Counted from the first letter of the stretch, positions 36,401-45,776 are shown. The stretch: DNA of 64,000 bases from DMER64 sp964542305 (GCA_964542305.1 CAZITX010000011.1:17530-81529), one strand, 5' to 3'. Numbers and translations: made by a program. The notes: generated from the letters alone by a model not told the origin.

Positions 36401-37448
36401 TTGTGGAATCAAAGAAGAAGAAAAAGAACTGATATTCAAGCCTTTCTATCAATCACAACAGCATATTGGAGGAACCGGGATAGGATTAAGCATTGTTCTT
36501 AAAATTGTTCAGTCGCATAAGGGGACTATAGATGTTATTTCTGAACCCGGCAATGGGAGCAAGTTCGTGGTTACGCTTCCCGTTAAGCAGAAAGAAACAT
36601 TTACAGAGGGAATATCAGGAACAAAACAATCACAAGATGGGTTGCCACGGGATATTCTTTCAGGAGTATCCCTGCAGGATCCCGCAAAAAACAAACCCAT
36701 GATGTTGATTGTGGAAGATAACGAACAAATGCTGGATTTTTTAGCTGACAGTTTCTCTGATGAATATCGAATTCTTAAGGCAAATGACGGTCAGCAAGCT
36801 TTGCATTTGTTAAAAGACCACTCGGTTTCTATAGTAATCAGTGACTGGATGATGCCTAACATGGATGGCGAAGAGTTATGTAAGAAGTTAAGGAACAATA
36901 CACATACCAGTCATATTCCTTTTATTCTCCTGACTGCTAAAACAGGAGATGAGGCCCGGGTAGACAGCATGAACTGCGGAGCGGATGCACATATTGAAAA
37001 ACCTTTTTCCGTCCGTTACCTGAAGGCTTGTATCAGGAACCTGAGGGAACTCAGGAATATGCTCATGGAAAAATACTCCAAAATGCCTCTTGTGCCAATA
37101 AGTTCAATAGCAAACAATTCCAATGAAGAGCATTTCCTGAATCGTATGAATGGAATAATTGAGCAGAATTTTTCCAATCCGGAACTTTCTGTTGATTTCC
37201 TGGCCCGGGAGCTCTGTGTAAGTCGTTCCGGATTATTTGCCAAGATAAAGAGCCTTACAGAAGCCACTCCAAATGAACTTATTCAAATAGTACGCCTTAA
37301 AAAAGCGGCGGTTTTGCTGTTGGAAAATAAATACACAGTAAGTGAGATCTGCTATATGGTAGGATTCAACAATCCTTCCTATTTTGCCAAATGTTTTCAG
37401 AAGCAATTTGGGATAAATCCGGGTGAATTTGCCCGCTCACAGAAATAA
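33432..37448 (+). CDS. Hybrid two-component system sensor/regulator (HTCS)
   Basis: A 1338-residue one-protein signalling system. Residues 1-25 are a signal segment, about 30-690 two seven-bladed reg_prop propellers (WFGTAEGLNCFDG, LWIGTEIGICIYD and others), about 690-775 a Y_Y_Y domain, and about 780-805 a membrane helix. HisKA has His841 in NIAHEIRTPVSL; HATPase_c has NLLTNANKFAK and GGTGIGLSIV. The receiver spans about 1095-1210 with Asp1138 in SDWMMPNMDG, and a C-terminal AraC-type HTH (EICYMVGFNNPSYFAKCF) follows. HTCS proteins bind a periplasmic oligosaccharide and activate their PUL. It is co-oriented with the arabinose operon and adjoins the second PUL promoter, its likely target. Confidence 0.97.
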   Translation: MTKKAFVASGILLLFCSISINHLKAEPKTFRFRRFTVEQGLASNTVRSLYQDSRGFIWFGTAEGLNCFDGRSITRHRIVCKDENEFETDYVGALYEDSKGMLWIGTEIGICIYDIRNNLTVRLEAQTEGGAFINSLVSNIVEDKDGNLWISSQNQGIFRYNPGTKVLKLFQIDAFQNYIHTILVDSENNIWLSGGFEHDLARLDKKNDVFVIFNLKSKDKECVSRILDIYQDASGNFWCGTWDSGLQIMDTYSGEVRPVRINPDGSHLMHIHSIMEIAPNQLLIGSDDGLTWYNSATGEYSHHLPSEKDPASISNKFVYPILPDKEGGIWIGTYYGGVNYISPNNGQFEGTSCAEYTHSTSGNIISRFCEDSLGNIWIASDDGGLVFFSPHNGQTRHYMPQPGKNSLSYHNVHALCFDDDEHLWIGTYSRGLNILNIRTGFFKHYMRSDSKDSLDDNGVYSIFKDKDNNMWVGTMTGLNIYDRRADGFRLIRDLGVTTIDIKQDKDGFIWFATFGKGLIRYNPDNGLWNTYLVKPPNTKIMGNHVNSICIDSDNQMWVGTESGLCKYNKEADSLMLYQLDIPSNNVQCVISDNHLLWLTTSNGMACYSPETGNLKLFTTIDGLQSNSFMVSSGLKASNGKIYFGSINGFNAFYPYRIKLNNYVPPVMITRLDISNKEVPVSEDGPLKEAVSYCPDIDLTYRDDVVTIHYAALSYCSPEQNMYAYKLEGFDREWNYVGKQNRVTYTSLPAGDYVFHIKGSNNDGLWNETGTSINITIHPPLYLTLPFKILYYLLALFTILGTIRFFVKNAEKRHKQKIQTINQEKEVELHNAKINFFTNIAHEIRTPVSLILAPLEKIMSSGDPVPEPIRENIDIIDRNSKRLLFLVNHLLDFRKIEQNGEENMCFTSRNIYKLLIDVKERFDPAMIQSGIDFIFNCPVTDLTAMVHYESIIKLVSNLLTNANKFAKSRVELSCVLLSEGHDFRICVSDDGCGIKEEEKELIFKPFYQSQQHIGGTGIGLSIVLKIVQSHKGTIDVISEPGNGSKFVVTLPVKQKETFTEGISGTKQSQDGLPRDILSGVSLQDPAKNKPMMLIVEDNEQMLDFLADSFSDEYRILKANDGQQALHLLKDHSVSIVISDWMMPNMDGEELCKKLRNNTHTSHIPFILLTAKTGDEARVDSMNCGADAHIEKPFSVRYLKACIRNLRELRNMLMEKYSKMPLVPISSIANNSNEEHFLNRMNGIIEQNFSNPELSVDFLARELCVSRSGLFAKIKSLTEATPNELIQIVRLKKAAVLLLENKYTVSEICYMVGFNNPSYFAKCFQKQFGINPGEFARSQK

Positions 37449-37500
37449 CCACCCTTCTTATCGTTAAATAAATCAAACCTCTGCTGGCAGAAAAACATCA

Positions 37501-37566
37501 CAATAATCCAGAACAATCATAAAATAGTCCAGTTGTGTACTATCTTTTTATTGTTATGGATTATTG
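37501..37566 (+). promoter_or_regulatory. Operator-like boxes upstream of the second PUL
   Basis: AATAATCCAG (37502-37511) and AATAGTCCAG (37523-37532) are direct repeats spaced 21 bases start to start, two helical turns. CAATAATCCA (37501-37510) is repeated inverted as TGGATTATTG (37557-37566). A -7-like AACCTTTG follows at 37593-37600. AraC-type HTH domains of HTCS proteins typically bind direct repeats at such spacing, and the HTCS gene ends 53 bases upstream, so these are candidate HTCS sites. Confidence 0.5.
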
Positions 37567-37630
37567 TTCGATGGTTGTTTTTTATTTCCAGTAACCTTTG
37601 TATATACCATTATAAATATATCCATAAACG

Positions 37631-40102
37631 ATGAAAAAACTATCATTCCGAAAGAAAATTATGTATATGACAGGAGGAATTGTAATCTTGTGTGCCGGTT
37701 GCAGTACTTCAGATCCTTCTGATAGTAAAATTCAGGAAGTCCCTTTTACAAAAATTCATTTTGATGATATTTTCTGGGCTCCCAGAATAGAAGTGAACAG
37801 AACAGTTTCCATTCCGTCTGCTTTTTACCAATGTGAAATAAACGGACGTTTTGACAATTTTGCCATTGCCGGCGGTTTAATAAAAGGGGAACACAGGGGT
37901 GATTTTTCTTTTGATGATACAGACCCGTACAAAGTTATTGAAGGGGCGTCATACTCACTTGCTGCCAAATACGATCCAAAACTTGACCATTATCTTGACA
38001 GTGTGATAAATATTATCGCCGCTGCACAGGAACCTGACGGGTACCTTACTACTTGCGTAACAAATAAGGTGGAAAGGTTGTCGGGGTGGTGGGGATCTTC
38101 ACGCTGGGAGAAAATAAACAGTCATGAATTGTACAACAGCGGACACATGTATGAATCGGCTGTGGCTCACTACCTGGCAACAGGAAAAAGAAATTTTTTG
38201 GACGTAGCCATAAAAAATGCAGATCTGATTTGTGAAGTGTTTGGACCCAACGAAGGCCAGAAACATGTTCCTTCCGGACATCCCATTGTAGAAATGGCAT
38301 TGGCAAAACTCTATAAAGTTACGGGAGAGGAAAAATACCTGGACCTGGCCAAATACTTCATCCAAGAGACCGGGCGTGGAACCGATGGACATAAACTCAA
38401 TCCCTACAGCCAGGATCATATGCCCATTCTTCAACAGGAAGAAATCGTCGGACATGCTGTTCGGGCAGGGTACCTGTATTCTGGAGTTGCTGATGTTGCT
38501 TCTCTTACAAACGATCAGGAGTATTTCAATGCTTTGTGCCGTATATGGGATAATATGGCAGGAAAAAAGCTCTACATAACAGGTGGAATAGGATCCCGTT
38601 CACAGGGAGAAGGATTTGGTCCCAATTACGAATTGCATAATCACAATGCTTACTGTGAAACGTGTGCTTCCATTGCCAATGTTTACTGGAACTACAGGAT
38701 GTTCCTGGCAACCGGTGATGCAAAGTATATGGATGTACTGGAACGTGCTTTATATAATGGTGTGATATCGGGAGTTTCTCTTGAAGGAGATGAGTTCTTC
38801 TATGATAATCCGCTTGAATCAATGGGCCAGCATTTGCGTCAGCCTTGGTTCGGATGTGCATGTTGTCCGGGTAATGTCACCCGCTTTATGGCTTCTGTCC
38901 CAGGTTATATGTATGCTGTACAAGGCAAGGATATTTTTGTAAACCTTTATATTCAGGGAACTGCAAGCGTGGAGACATCGGATGGCGAAGTTTGTTTGGA
39001 ACAAGTAACTAAGCATCCATGGGAAGGTAATGTTAAACTGACTGTCAATCCTGAAGTTGATAAAGAATTTACACTTAAACTCCGTATCCCGGGTTGGGCA
39101 CAGGATGCCCCGGTTCCTACAGATCTGTATTCTTATGTAAACGGGAAAGGAAAATATACAATCACCGTCAATGGAAAAAAAGTTTCACCGAAGCTGCATA
39201 AAGGCTATGTACACATAGAAAGGACATGGTCAAAAGGCGATGTGGTTGAAATTGATTTTCCTATGGAAGTGCGTCAGATTAAGGCCCATGAGGCGGTAGT
39301 GGATGATAGGGGAAAACTGGCAATACAACGCGGGCCCATTGTATATTGTATAGAAGGAAAAGATCAGCATGACGGCACCGTGTTCAACAAATATATACCT
39401 GAAAATACTTCTTTTGAAACTCATTATGACAGTGAACTGCTGAATGGAGTTACTGTACTTACCGGAACAGCCATTCAGGTGGAAAGAAACGGGGTGGAAG
39501 AACAAGTGTATTTTACTGCAATTCCTTATTCAACGTGGAATAACCGTGGTGCTGACGAAATGGCTGTCTGGATTCCTAAAGCAGCCGAATATGCCCGTAT
39601 TACTCCGGAACCTACTATAGCATCCCGTGCTCGTCCGGCTGCCATCAGACACAGGCGTCACCCGGATGCCTCTGGCATTGAGACAGGAGCCCTGGAAGAA
39701 CTCAGAGGCTGGTCGTTTGGGTTCAACGATCAATGGGATCCCATGAACTCGGCAGACCGTTCCAAACCTTATCTCTACTGGTGGTTGCGCTACGGAAGTG
39801 AGGAAACAGTAGGATATGTGTTTGAAAAGCCTGAATACGTAGGAAGCGTGGAAGTTTACTGGCTGGATTTTGACCATTACGACGGCAATTTCCGTGTACC
39901 GGAAAGTTGGAAATTATATTATGAAAAAGATAACAAATGGTTCCAGGTTGAAGCCACAACGGAATATACAGTTCATAAGGACTGTTACAACAGGCTTGAA
40001 TTTCAACCAGTTACCACTCGTGCGTTAAAACTGACCGCCAAATTGCAGGAAGGTGAATCCGGCGGGATAATAGAATGGAAAGTCAACGAACCCAACCTAT
40101 AA
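37631..40102 (+). CDS. GH127/GH146-type beta-L-arabinofuranosidase with C-terminal beta-sandwich domain
   Basis: An 823-residue lipoprotein-like secreted enzyme (signal ILCAGC, Cys about 23). The catalytic barrel carries FDDTDPYKVIEGASY, QEPDGYLTT, YITGGIGS and the zinc-thiolate site with Glu343/Cys345 (AYCETCASI) and Cys411-Cys412 (FGCACCPGN). After about residue 690 a C-terminal domain begins (LRGWSFGFNDQWDPMNS), resembling a discoidin/F5-8C-like sandwich. It is a paralogue of the gene at 24595 but with this added domain. It leads the operon before SusC/D, so its product is probably needed early, releasing beta-L-arabinofuranose at the surface or in the periplasm. Confidence 0.92.
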   Translation: MKKLSFRKKIMYMTGGIVILCAGCSTSDPSDSKIQEVPFTKIHFDDIFWAPRIEVNRTVSIPSAFYQCEINGRFDNFAIAGGLIKGEHRGDFSFDDTDPYKVIEGASYSLAAKYDPKLDHYLDSVINIIAAAQEPDGYLTTCVTNKVERLSGWWGSSRWEKINSHELYNSGHMYESAVAHYLATGKRNFLDVAIKNADLICEVFGPNEGQKHVPSGHPIVEMALAKLYKVTGEEKYLDLAKYFIQETGRGTDGHKLNPYSQDHMPILQQEEIVGHAVRAGYLYSGVADVASLTNDQEYFNALCRIWDNMAGKKLYITGGIGSRSQGEGFGPNYELHNHNAYCETCASIANVYWNYRMFLATGDAKYMDVLERALYNGVISGVSLEGDEFFYDNPLESMGQHLRQPWFGCACCPGNVTRFMASVPGYMYAVQGKDIFVNLYIQGTASVETSDGEVCLEQVTKHPWEGNVKLTVNPEVDKEFTLKLRIPGWAQDAPVPTDLYSYVNGKGKYTITVNGKKVSPKLHKGYVHIERTWSKGDVVEIDFPMEVRQIKAHEAVVDDRGKLAIQRGPIVYCIEGKDQHDGTVFNKYIPENTSFETHYDSELLNGVTVLTGTAIQVERNGVEEQVYFTAIPYSTWNNRGADEMAVWIPKAAEYARITPEPTIASRARPAAIRHRRHPDASGIETGALEELRGWSFGFNDQWDPMNSADRSKPYLYWWLRYGSEETVGYVFEKPEYVGSVEVYWLDFDHYDGNFRVPESWKLYYEKDNKWFQVEATTEYTVHKDCYNRLEFQPVTTRALKLTAKLQEGESGGIIEWKVNEPNL

Positions 40103-40126
40103 TTTAAATCTAATAAAAACCAGAAA

Positions 40127-43100
40127 ATGAATGTAAAAACTATTCTCAATCAGGTGACTATTAATAAAGTCATACTGAGAGCGGTTGTATCAGTTCTTTT
40201 GATTGCATGGATTGGCATTTCATCGGCAGAACTTTATGCTGCTGATGCTCCGCAATCTTTTAGAGTTTCCGGTCTTGTTACAGACACAAACGGAGAACCG
40301 ATCATCGCTGCCAACATTTTTGAACCTGGTACGCATAATGCTACCGTTACAGATGAAGACGGAAAATACGTTATTACCGTCTCGGGGGCTCAGGCCACGA
40401 TCTCCATTTCTTACATTGGTTATTCAACACAAATGGTAGATGTTTCAGGCAGGGGCTATATTGAAACAGTTCTTACAGAAGACCAGCAGTACCTGGATGA
40501 GCTGGTTGTGATTGGTTACGGGTCTCAGAAAAAGAGCGATGTAACCAGTTCTGTAGCCAGTGTTAAATCAGAATCGTTCAACAAGGGGGCAATCCTGGAT
40601 GCCGGTCAGTTGGTGCAGGGGAAGGTGGCAGGTCTGCAAATCTCCTTACCCAGCGGAGATCCCACGGCAAGTACTGCAGTTATGCTTCGTGGTACTTCAT
40701 CTCTTTTAGGATCTTCCACACCCCTTATACTTGTTGATGGTGTTCCGGGATCGTTTGCTACAGTAGCTCCGGAAGACATCGAAAGCATTGATGTATTGAA
40801 AGACGGTTCCGCAACAGCAATTTACGGCACACGCGGTACTAACGGAGTGATCATCATCACTACCAAAACCAGCCGTCGGGATATGCCCACGACCATTGAA
40901 TATAATGGATATGTTTCCATCTCTCACCAGCTTAAAAAAGCCGATTTCATGAGTGCAGAAGATCTTCGTTCGCGCTGGGCCGAAGGATGGTCTTTTACCG
41001 GTGCCAACATTGAGGATTTTGGCGCTACAGTAGACTGGCTTGACGAAATTAGCAGAACCGGTATTTCCAACGTACATAATATCACTCTGCGAGGGGGTTC
41101 AAGTCAGACCAGTGTCCTGACAAACGTAGCCTACGAAGACCGTGAAGGGACCTTCAAGGCATCCGGAGCAACGAACCTGCGCGGACGTATGGAGATCTCT
41201 CATAGAATGTTTGACAACAAGCTGATTACCAATGTGTCGTTTATTGCCAACGAGCGGAGAACCACTCCTTCATTCAATACGAACGTTTACCGTTATGCCT
41301 GCATTCAAAATCCCACACAACCTGTATACAATGAGGATGGTTCCTATGTAGAGCGTCCTGTATATTTTTACGATAATCCGGTTTCTCTGATCAATGAAAC
41401 CATTGGAGAAGGACGTTCACGCAACCTGCGTTTTACCGGTAGTGTGGAATTCCGTCCCGTAGAAAGTTTTGCCGTAAAAGCCATGTATACCCGTAAGGGA
41501 CAAAACTACCTGAGCGGTTATTACAACACCAAGAAGCATCCTAACACCACCGAATACGGCTACAACGGGTATGCTTCCCGTTATACTTCGGATTACATCA
41601 ACAACCTGGCCGAGATAACGGCAGAATGGAATGAAAATTTTGGGAAACATTATGTGACAGCTATTGTGGGATATAACTACGAAGATAACACGTCTCAGAA
41701 TTACGGGGTGTCCAACAGAAATTTCCCGACAGACGCCTATACCTACAACAATCTTGAAACCGGGATGGGTTTGACAGATGGAAACGCTACCATGTACTCC
41801 TATAAAGAATCCGATAAATTGATTGGAGTTTTTGCGCGCGCCACATACAATTACGACGACCGTTACCTGTTAATGGTTTCCGCTCGTCGTGAAGGTTCCT
41901 CAAAATTTGGGGCCAATCATAAATGGGGAACATTTCCGGGTGTATCACTTGGATGGAGGCTCAATAATGAATCATTCATGAAAAACTTAACCTGGTTGGA
42001 TAACTTGAAAATTCGCGCAGGTTACGGGGTGACCGGCATCAATGTAGGTTCTCCGTATCTTTCTCTTTCATCACTTTCATATTCAGGTTACTTCCTGTAT
42101 AATAACGAATGGATCAGTACACTGACTCCGGTACGTAATCCTAATCCCGATTTACGTTGGGAAAAGAAACTAGAGTATAACCTTGGTTTGGACTTTGACT
42201 TGTTCAACGGACGTCTGGGCGGTGCCATAGATGTATACCGGAGAGATACCAAAGACGGGCTGTGGGATTATTCTGTACCCGTACCTCCGTACCTCTATGG
42301 ATACATTACAGCTAATGTGGCACAGATTCGCAATACCGGTCTTGAAGTAATGCTTAATGCAATTCCTGTAAGAACCAATAACATGGAATGGAGTACCAAC
42401 CTTTCCTATTCTACCAATAAAAACGTGGTGGTATCCATCTCCAACGATCAGTTCTCTATGACAACCGACTGGTTTACTTCCGGACATACCGGAGAACCTA
42501 TTCAAACCACTACACACAGGGTGAAAGTGGGTGATCCTATTGGAAATTTCTACGGACTGAAATCTGTTGGTCTTAATGCAGATGGTAAATGGGTGGTAGA
42601 GCGTTTAGAGAAGGATGACGAAGGCAACGTAACCAATGTTTACTACGACATAGCCGAAGATGCCGGTGATGAAGACTGGCAGGTCCTGGGTAACGGGGTT
42701 CCCAAACATTATCTGAACTGGAATAACTATTTCAGATACAAAAACCTGGACGTATCAGTCACTATGAGAGGTGCTTTCGGATTCCAGATCCTGAATTACC
42801 AGGAAATGTACTATGCCAACCCAACCATTCAGTACAATGTTTTGAATAGTGCTTTTGACAAACATCCGGTAGTGGATATGGCAACCGGACAACCTACGGG
42901 ACAGGAAGTATGTATTAACGATTATCAACGTTATGTCAGCAAGTATATAGAGGATGGCGATTATTGGAAGATAGATAACCTTACTATAGGGTATACCTTC
43001 AATACATCTAAGATCAAACATATCCGTAATATACGTTTATACGGCTCCTGTTCCAACTTATTTACGTTTACCAACTATACCGGGCTGGACCCTGAAGTAA

Positions 43101-43189
43101 GAATGACAGGGCTGGATGCCGGTACAGACAGCAGGGACAAGTATCCTACTATACGTTCCTATACTTTCGGTCTTAATATTACATTCTAA
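40127..43189 (+). CDS. SusC-like TonB-dependent outer-membrane receptor
   Basis: A 1020-residue full-length SusC. The signal region extends to about residue 40. A carboxypeptidase-D-regulatory-like domain covers about 45-120 (VSGLVTDTNGEPIIAANIF), followed by the TonB box region DELVVIGYGSQKKSD and plug domain (LVDGVPGSF, DVLKDGSATAIYGTRGTNGV). The barrel occupies the rest, ending FGLNITF. It imports oligosaccharides with energy from TonB/ExbBD. The gene sits 24 bases after the GH127-type gene and 14 before susD, as one operon. Confidence 0.97.
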   Translation: MNVKTILNQVTINKVILRAVVSVLLIAWIGISSAELYAADAPQSFRVSGLVTDTNGEPIIAANIFEPGTHNATVTDEDGKYVITVSGAQATISISYIGYSTQMVDVSGRGYIETVLTEDQQYLDELVVIGYGSQKKSDVTSSVASVKSESFNKGAILDAGQLVQGKVAGLQISLPSGDPTASTAVMLRGTSSLLGSSTPLILVDGVPGSFATVAPEDIESIDVLKDGSATAIYGTRGTNGVIIITTKTSRRDMPTTIEYNGYVSISHQLKKADFMSAEDLRSRWAEGWSFTGANIEDFGATVDWLDEISRTGISNVHNITLRGGSSQTSVLTNVAYEDREGTFKASGATNLRGRMEISHRMFDNKLITNVSFIANERRTTPSFNTNVYRYACIQNPTQPVYNEDGSYVERPVYFYDNPVSLINETIGEGRSRNLRFTGSVEFRPVESFAVKAMYTRKGQNYLSGYYNTKKHPNTTEYGYNGYASRYTSDYINNLAEITAEWNENFGKHYVTAIVGYNYEDNTSQNYGVSNRNFPTDAYTYNNLETGMGLTDGNATMYSYKESDKLIGVFARATYNYDDRYLLMVSARREGSSKFGANHKWGTFPGVSLGWRLNNESFMKNLTWLDNLKIRAGYGVTGINVGSPYLSLSSLSYSGYFLYNNEWISTLTPVRNPNPDLRWEKKLEYNLGLDFDLFNGRLGGAIDVYRRDTKDGLWDYSVPVPPYLYGYITANVAQIRNTGLEVMLNAIPVRTNNMEWSTNLSYSTNKNVVVSISNDQFSMTTDWFTSGHTGEPIQTTTHRVKVGDPIGNFYGLKSVGLNADGKWVVERLEKDDEGNVTNVYYDIAEDAGDEDWQVLGNGVPKHYLNWNNYFRYKNLDVSVTMRGAFGFQILNYQEMYYANPTIQYNVLNSAFDKHPVVDMATGQPTGQEVCINDYQRYVSKYIEDGDYWKIDNLTIGYTFNTSKIKHIRNIRLYGSCSNLFTFTNYTGLDPEVRMTGLDAGTDSRDKYPTIRSYTFGLNITF

Positions 43190-43203
43190 CAAGCGTAAAG
43201 ATT

Positions 43204-44805
43204 ATGAAAAAAATAAAAATAGGAATCCTTGCCCTTGTTCTGGCAGGAACCACATTCAGTATTCAAAGCTGCTTCAATCTGGATGAGGAAGTGTTCTCCG
43301 AGGTTACGGAAGCCTCTTTTATCCCCACAGATAAAGACGTAGCAGCTCTTATGGCCAGTGCTTACTCACCGCTTACATACATTCTCAACTGGCAGGGTTA
43401 TTTTGATATACAGGAAGAACCCGGTGATAACATTATTACTCCTACACGCCCCAACGGATGGGACGACGGTGGAACTTACCGCCGGATGCATCAGCACCAG
43501 TGGACCGATCAGCAATGGCAACCCTGGAACACTTATCTTACTGCTTACGAGGGGATTAATAATGCCAATCGCGTTCTGGATCAGGTCAAAGACGGATCCT
43601 TACCTGTTGGCGATCTATATGATGCAACCGTGGCTGAATTACGTGCCATACGTGCTTTCTGGTATGCCATGTTGCTCGACACCCATGGGAATGTACCCAT
43701 TGTTACCGCTTTTACAGACGAAATTCCTACCCAGTCTACCCGTCAGCAGGTATATGACTTTGTTACTACCGAGTTGGAAGAAATCATAAACGATTTGAGC
43801 GAATTGACCGACGCAACCACATACGGTCGTGTGAACAAATGGACTGCATATATGACCCTGGCCCGTGTTTATCTGAATGCCGAAGTTTACACAGGCACCC
43901 CTCAATGGGAAAAGGCCCTTGCTTGTTGCAACGCCATCATCAATTCAGGCAAGTTTTCACTTTCTGCTGATTTTTCGGACAACTTTAAAAAAGATCTGGA
44001 TTATACGAACAGCGAAGTGATTTTTGCCGTTCCTTTTGACAATATCCTGGCCGGCAGCTCACAGCATATGAAATGGTATCCTCCCGTTTCACGGTTTGTT
44101 TTCCAGTCAAAATTCCAGTGCTGGGGAGGATCATGTGCCAATCCACAGTTTATCAACGCCTATCAGCCCGGTGACAAACGCCTTGAAAAAACCTGGCTAA
44201 TGGGACCTCAATACGATCCTGCCGGAAATCTTATCTGGACTTGCAGAAACTACCTGCCTTCACTTACCTGTAACAAGGACGGTGTAAATTATGCCAGTAT
44301 AGATTATGGTTACCGTGTATTCAAATGGGAATTCGACAACGTAACATCCTATTATTGGGGCAACGACTTCGCTTTTTATCGTTATGCTGAAACACTGCTT
44401 ACGAAGGCGGAATGCATGCTTCGTTTGAACCGAAACGGGGCCGAAGCTGCCGAGATTGTATCTCAGGTACGTGCCCGAGTTTTTGACAACCCGGCAGATG
44501 CCAATGTTACTGAAGCTGATCTCAGGGCCGATTCCAAAATAAAATACGGCACATTGGATTGGGATAACAATATTGCCAATCCGGGAGATCAAACACCCGT
44601 GGAACTGGGCGGTCTGTACGATGAACTCGGATGGGAATTTGCCTGTGAGGCACAACGGCGTACGCAAATGATTCGTTTTGGAACTTTCAGTACAAAGAAT
44701 TGGTTCAATCATACGGCAGTGACCGATGGTCATACTCAGATATTCCCTATACCGCTGGAAGAGATCCAGGCTAACGCTAACCTTAAGCAAAATCCCGGTT
44801 ACTAG
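43204..44805 (+). CDS. SusD/RagB family glycan-binding lipoprotein
   Basis: A 533-residue SusD with lipoprotein signal TFSIQSC (Cys about 23) and mature start FNLDEEVFSEV. Helical repeats include VAELRAIRAFWYAMLLDTHG, the family's RAFxYYxLLxxYGxVP region, a later FYRYAETLLTKAECMLRLN, then EFACEAQRRTQMIRFG and terminal NLKQNPGY. It acts as the lid on the SusC above. The sequence differs clearly from the SusD at 415, so the two PULs import different ligands. A terminator follows within 25 bases. Confidence 0.96.
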   Translation: MKKIKIGILALVLAGTTFSIQSCFNLDEEVFSEVTEASFIPTDKDVAALMASAYSPLTYILNWQGYFDIQEEPGDNIITPTRPNGWDDGGTYRRMHQHQWTDQQWQPWNTYLTAYEGINNANRVLDQVKDGSLPVGDLYDATVAELRAIRAFWYAMLLDTHGNVPIVTAFTDEIPTQSTRQQVYDFVTTELEEIINDLSELTDATTYGRVNKWTAYMTLARVYLNAEVYTGTPQWEKALACCNAIINSGKFSLSADFSDNFKKDLDYTNSEVIFAVPFDNILAGSSQHMKWYPPVSRFVFQSKFQCWGGSCANPQFINAYQPGDKRLEKTWLMGPQYDPAGNLIWTCRNYLPSLTCNKDGVNYASIDYGYRVFKWEFDNVTSYYWGNDFAFYRYAETLLTKAECMLRLNRNGAEAAEIVSQVRARVFDNPADANVTEADLRADSKIKYGTLDWDNNIANPGDQTPVELGGLYDELGWEFACEAQRRTQMIRFGTFSTKNWFNHTAVTDGHTQIFPIPLEEIQANANLKQNPGY

Positions 44806-44828
44806 ATATGTTAGGTTTGTAATGAGGT

Positions 44829-44858
44829 GAAATTGCTCCGTGAAAACGGGGCAATTTC
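44829..44858 (+). terminator. Terminator-like hairpin after the second SusC/D
   Basis: GAAATTGCTCCG, loop TGAAAA, CGGGGCAATTTC: a 12-bp stem with one G-T pair, followed by TTCTTCTATT. It stands 24 bases after the SusD stop and 22 bases before the peptidase gene. The T tract is weak, so it may attenuate rather than end transcription. Confidence 0.65.
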
Positions 44859-44879
44859 TTCTATTAAAATTGGTTTGAA

Positions 44880-45695
44880 ATGAAAATACAGAAATTTATT
44901 ATTATACTGCTAACCACAACCTGTGCAATTTCTTTTGTGAATGATGCCACAGCCCAGACTATTACAAGACCGCCTGCAGAATTGAATCTGCATCCGTTTT
45001 ATAAAAAGTACATCAATGTAAACGGCATCCATCTTATTTCTTCTCACCGGGTTCCGGATTCGGCCCTGGTAGCTGCTTATAAAACACTCGATGCACTAAC
45101 CGGATTCCTGCCTGAAGAAGTGCTTATAGCCATGACCGATCTTAACACCCGTGTAGGAGTGATGGCACGTTACGAAGGTACAACCGATATTCCCGAACAT
45201 GCTTCCCTGGCAAACGATACCACATTAAACTGGGATGTCCGTGCAAGGGGGCTCGGAGGAGATCGTGATTTGCCCATGTCTACTTGTGCAGAGGAAAATA
45301 TTCTGGCATACCAGATAGATAAGTACCATGCCGAGGATATCATGATACATGAATTTGCACATTCCATTCACCTGATTGCCCTGATTCATGTTTATCCGGA
45401 TTTCAACAGTCGTCTGCGGAAATCATTGGATGCGGCCCTGGAGGAAGGGAAATGGGAAAATACGTATGCAGCCACAAACATTGCAGAATATTGGGCAGAA
45501 GGTGTTCAGACCTGGTTCAATGTCAATGCCGAAGTACCTTTCCCGGACGGCAAACACAACCAGATAAACACACGGGAAGAATTGCGTATTTACGACAAAA
45601 GCTTGTATGACATTTTAAGTGAATTTTTTCCGGAAACGGAAGAAAGCATTTCCCGTCACAAATACGTAAACAATTATACAGTGACGTCAAAATAA
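44880..45695 (+). CDS. Secreted zincin-like metallopeptidase
   Basis: A 271-residue protein with signal peptide ending near TAQT. The HExxH zinc motif is His157-Glu158-x-x-His161 (MIHEFAHSIH), and a probable third ligand lies in the downstream NIAEYWAEGVQTWF (Glu203 or Glu207), a gluzincin-like layout. The N-terminal part has HPFYKKYINVNGIHLISS, seen in secreted peptidase-like proteins that I cannot assign to a named family. It immediately follows a SusC/D pair and precedes GH43 and GH95, an odd place for a peptidase. A role in opening a glycoprotein substrate is possible but unproven; a non-peptidase use of the fold cannot be excluded. Confidence 0.72.
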   Translation: MKIQKFIIILLTTTCAISFVNDATAQTITRPPAELNLHPFYKKYINVNGIHLISSHRVPDSALVAAYKTLDALTGFLPEEVLIAMTDLNTRVGVMARYEGTTDIPEHASLANDTTLNWDVRARGLGGDRDLPMSTCAEENILAYQIDKYHAEDIMIHEFAHSIHLIALIHVYPDFNSRLRKSLDAALEEGKWENTYAATNIAEYWAEGVQTWFNVNAEVPFPDGKHNQINTREELRIYDKSLYDILSEFFPETEESISRHKYVNNYTVTSK

Positions 45696-45776
45696 TTTAA
45701 AAATAAGCTATTCCGTCACCTCCTGTCGTTGTCTTCCGGGATTTTTGATAAATTTAGCACTAAGAATAATCTATAA

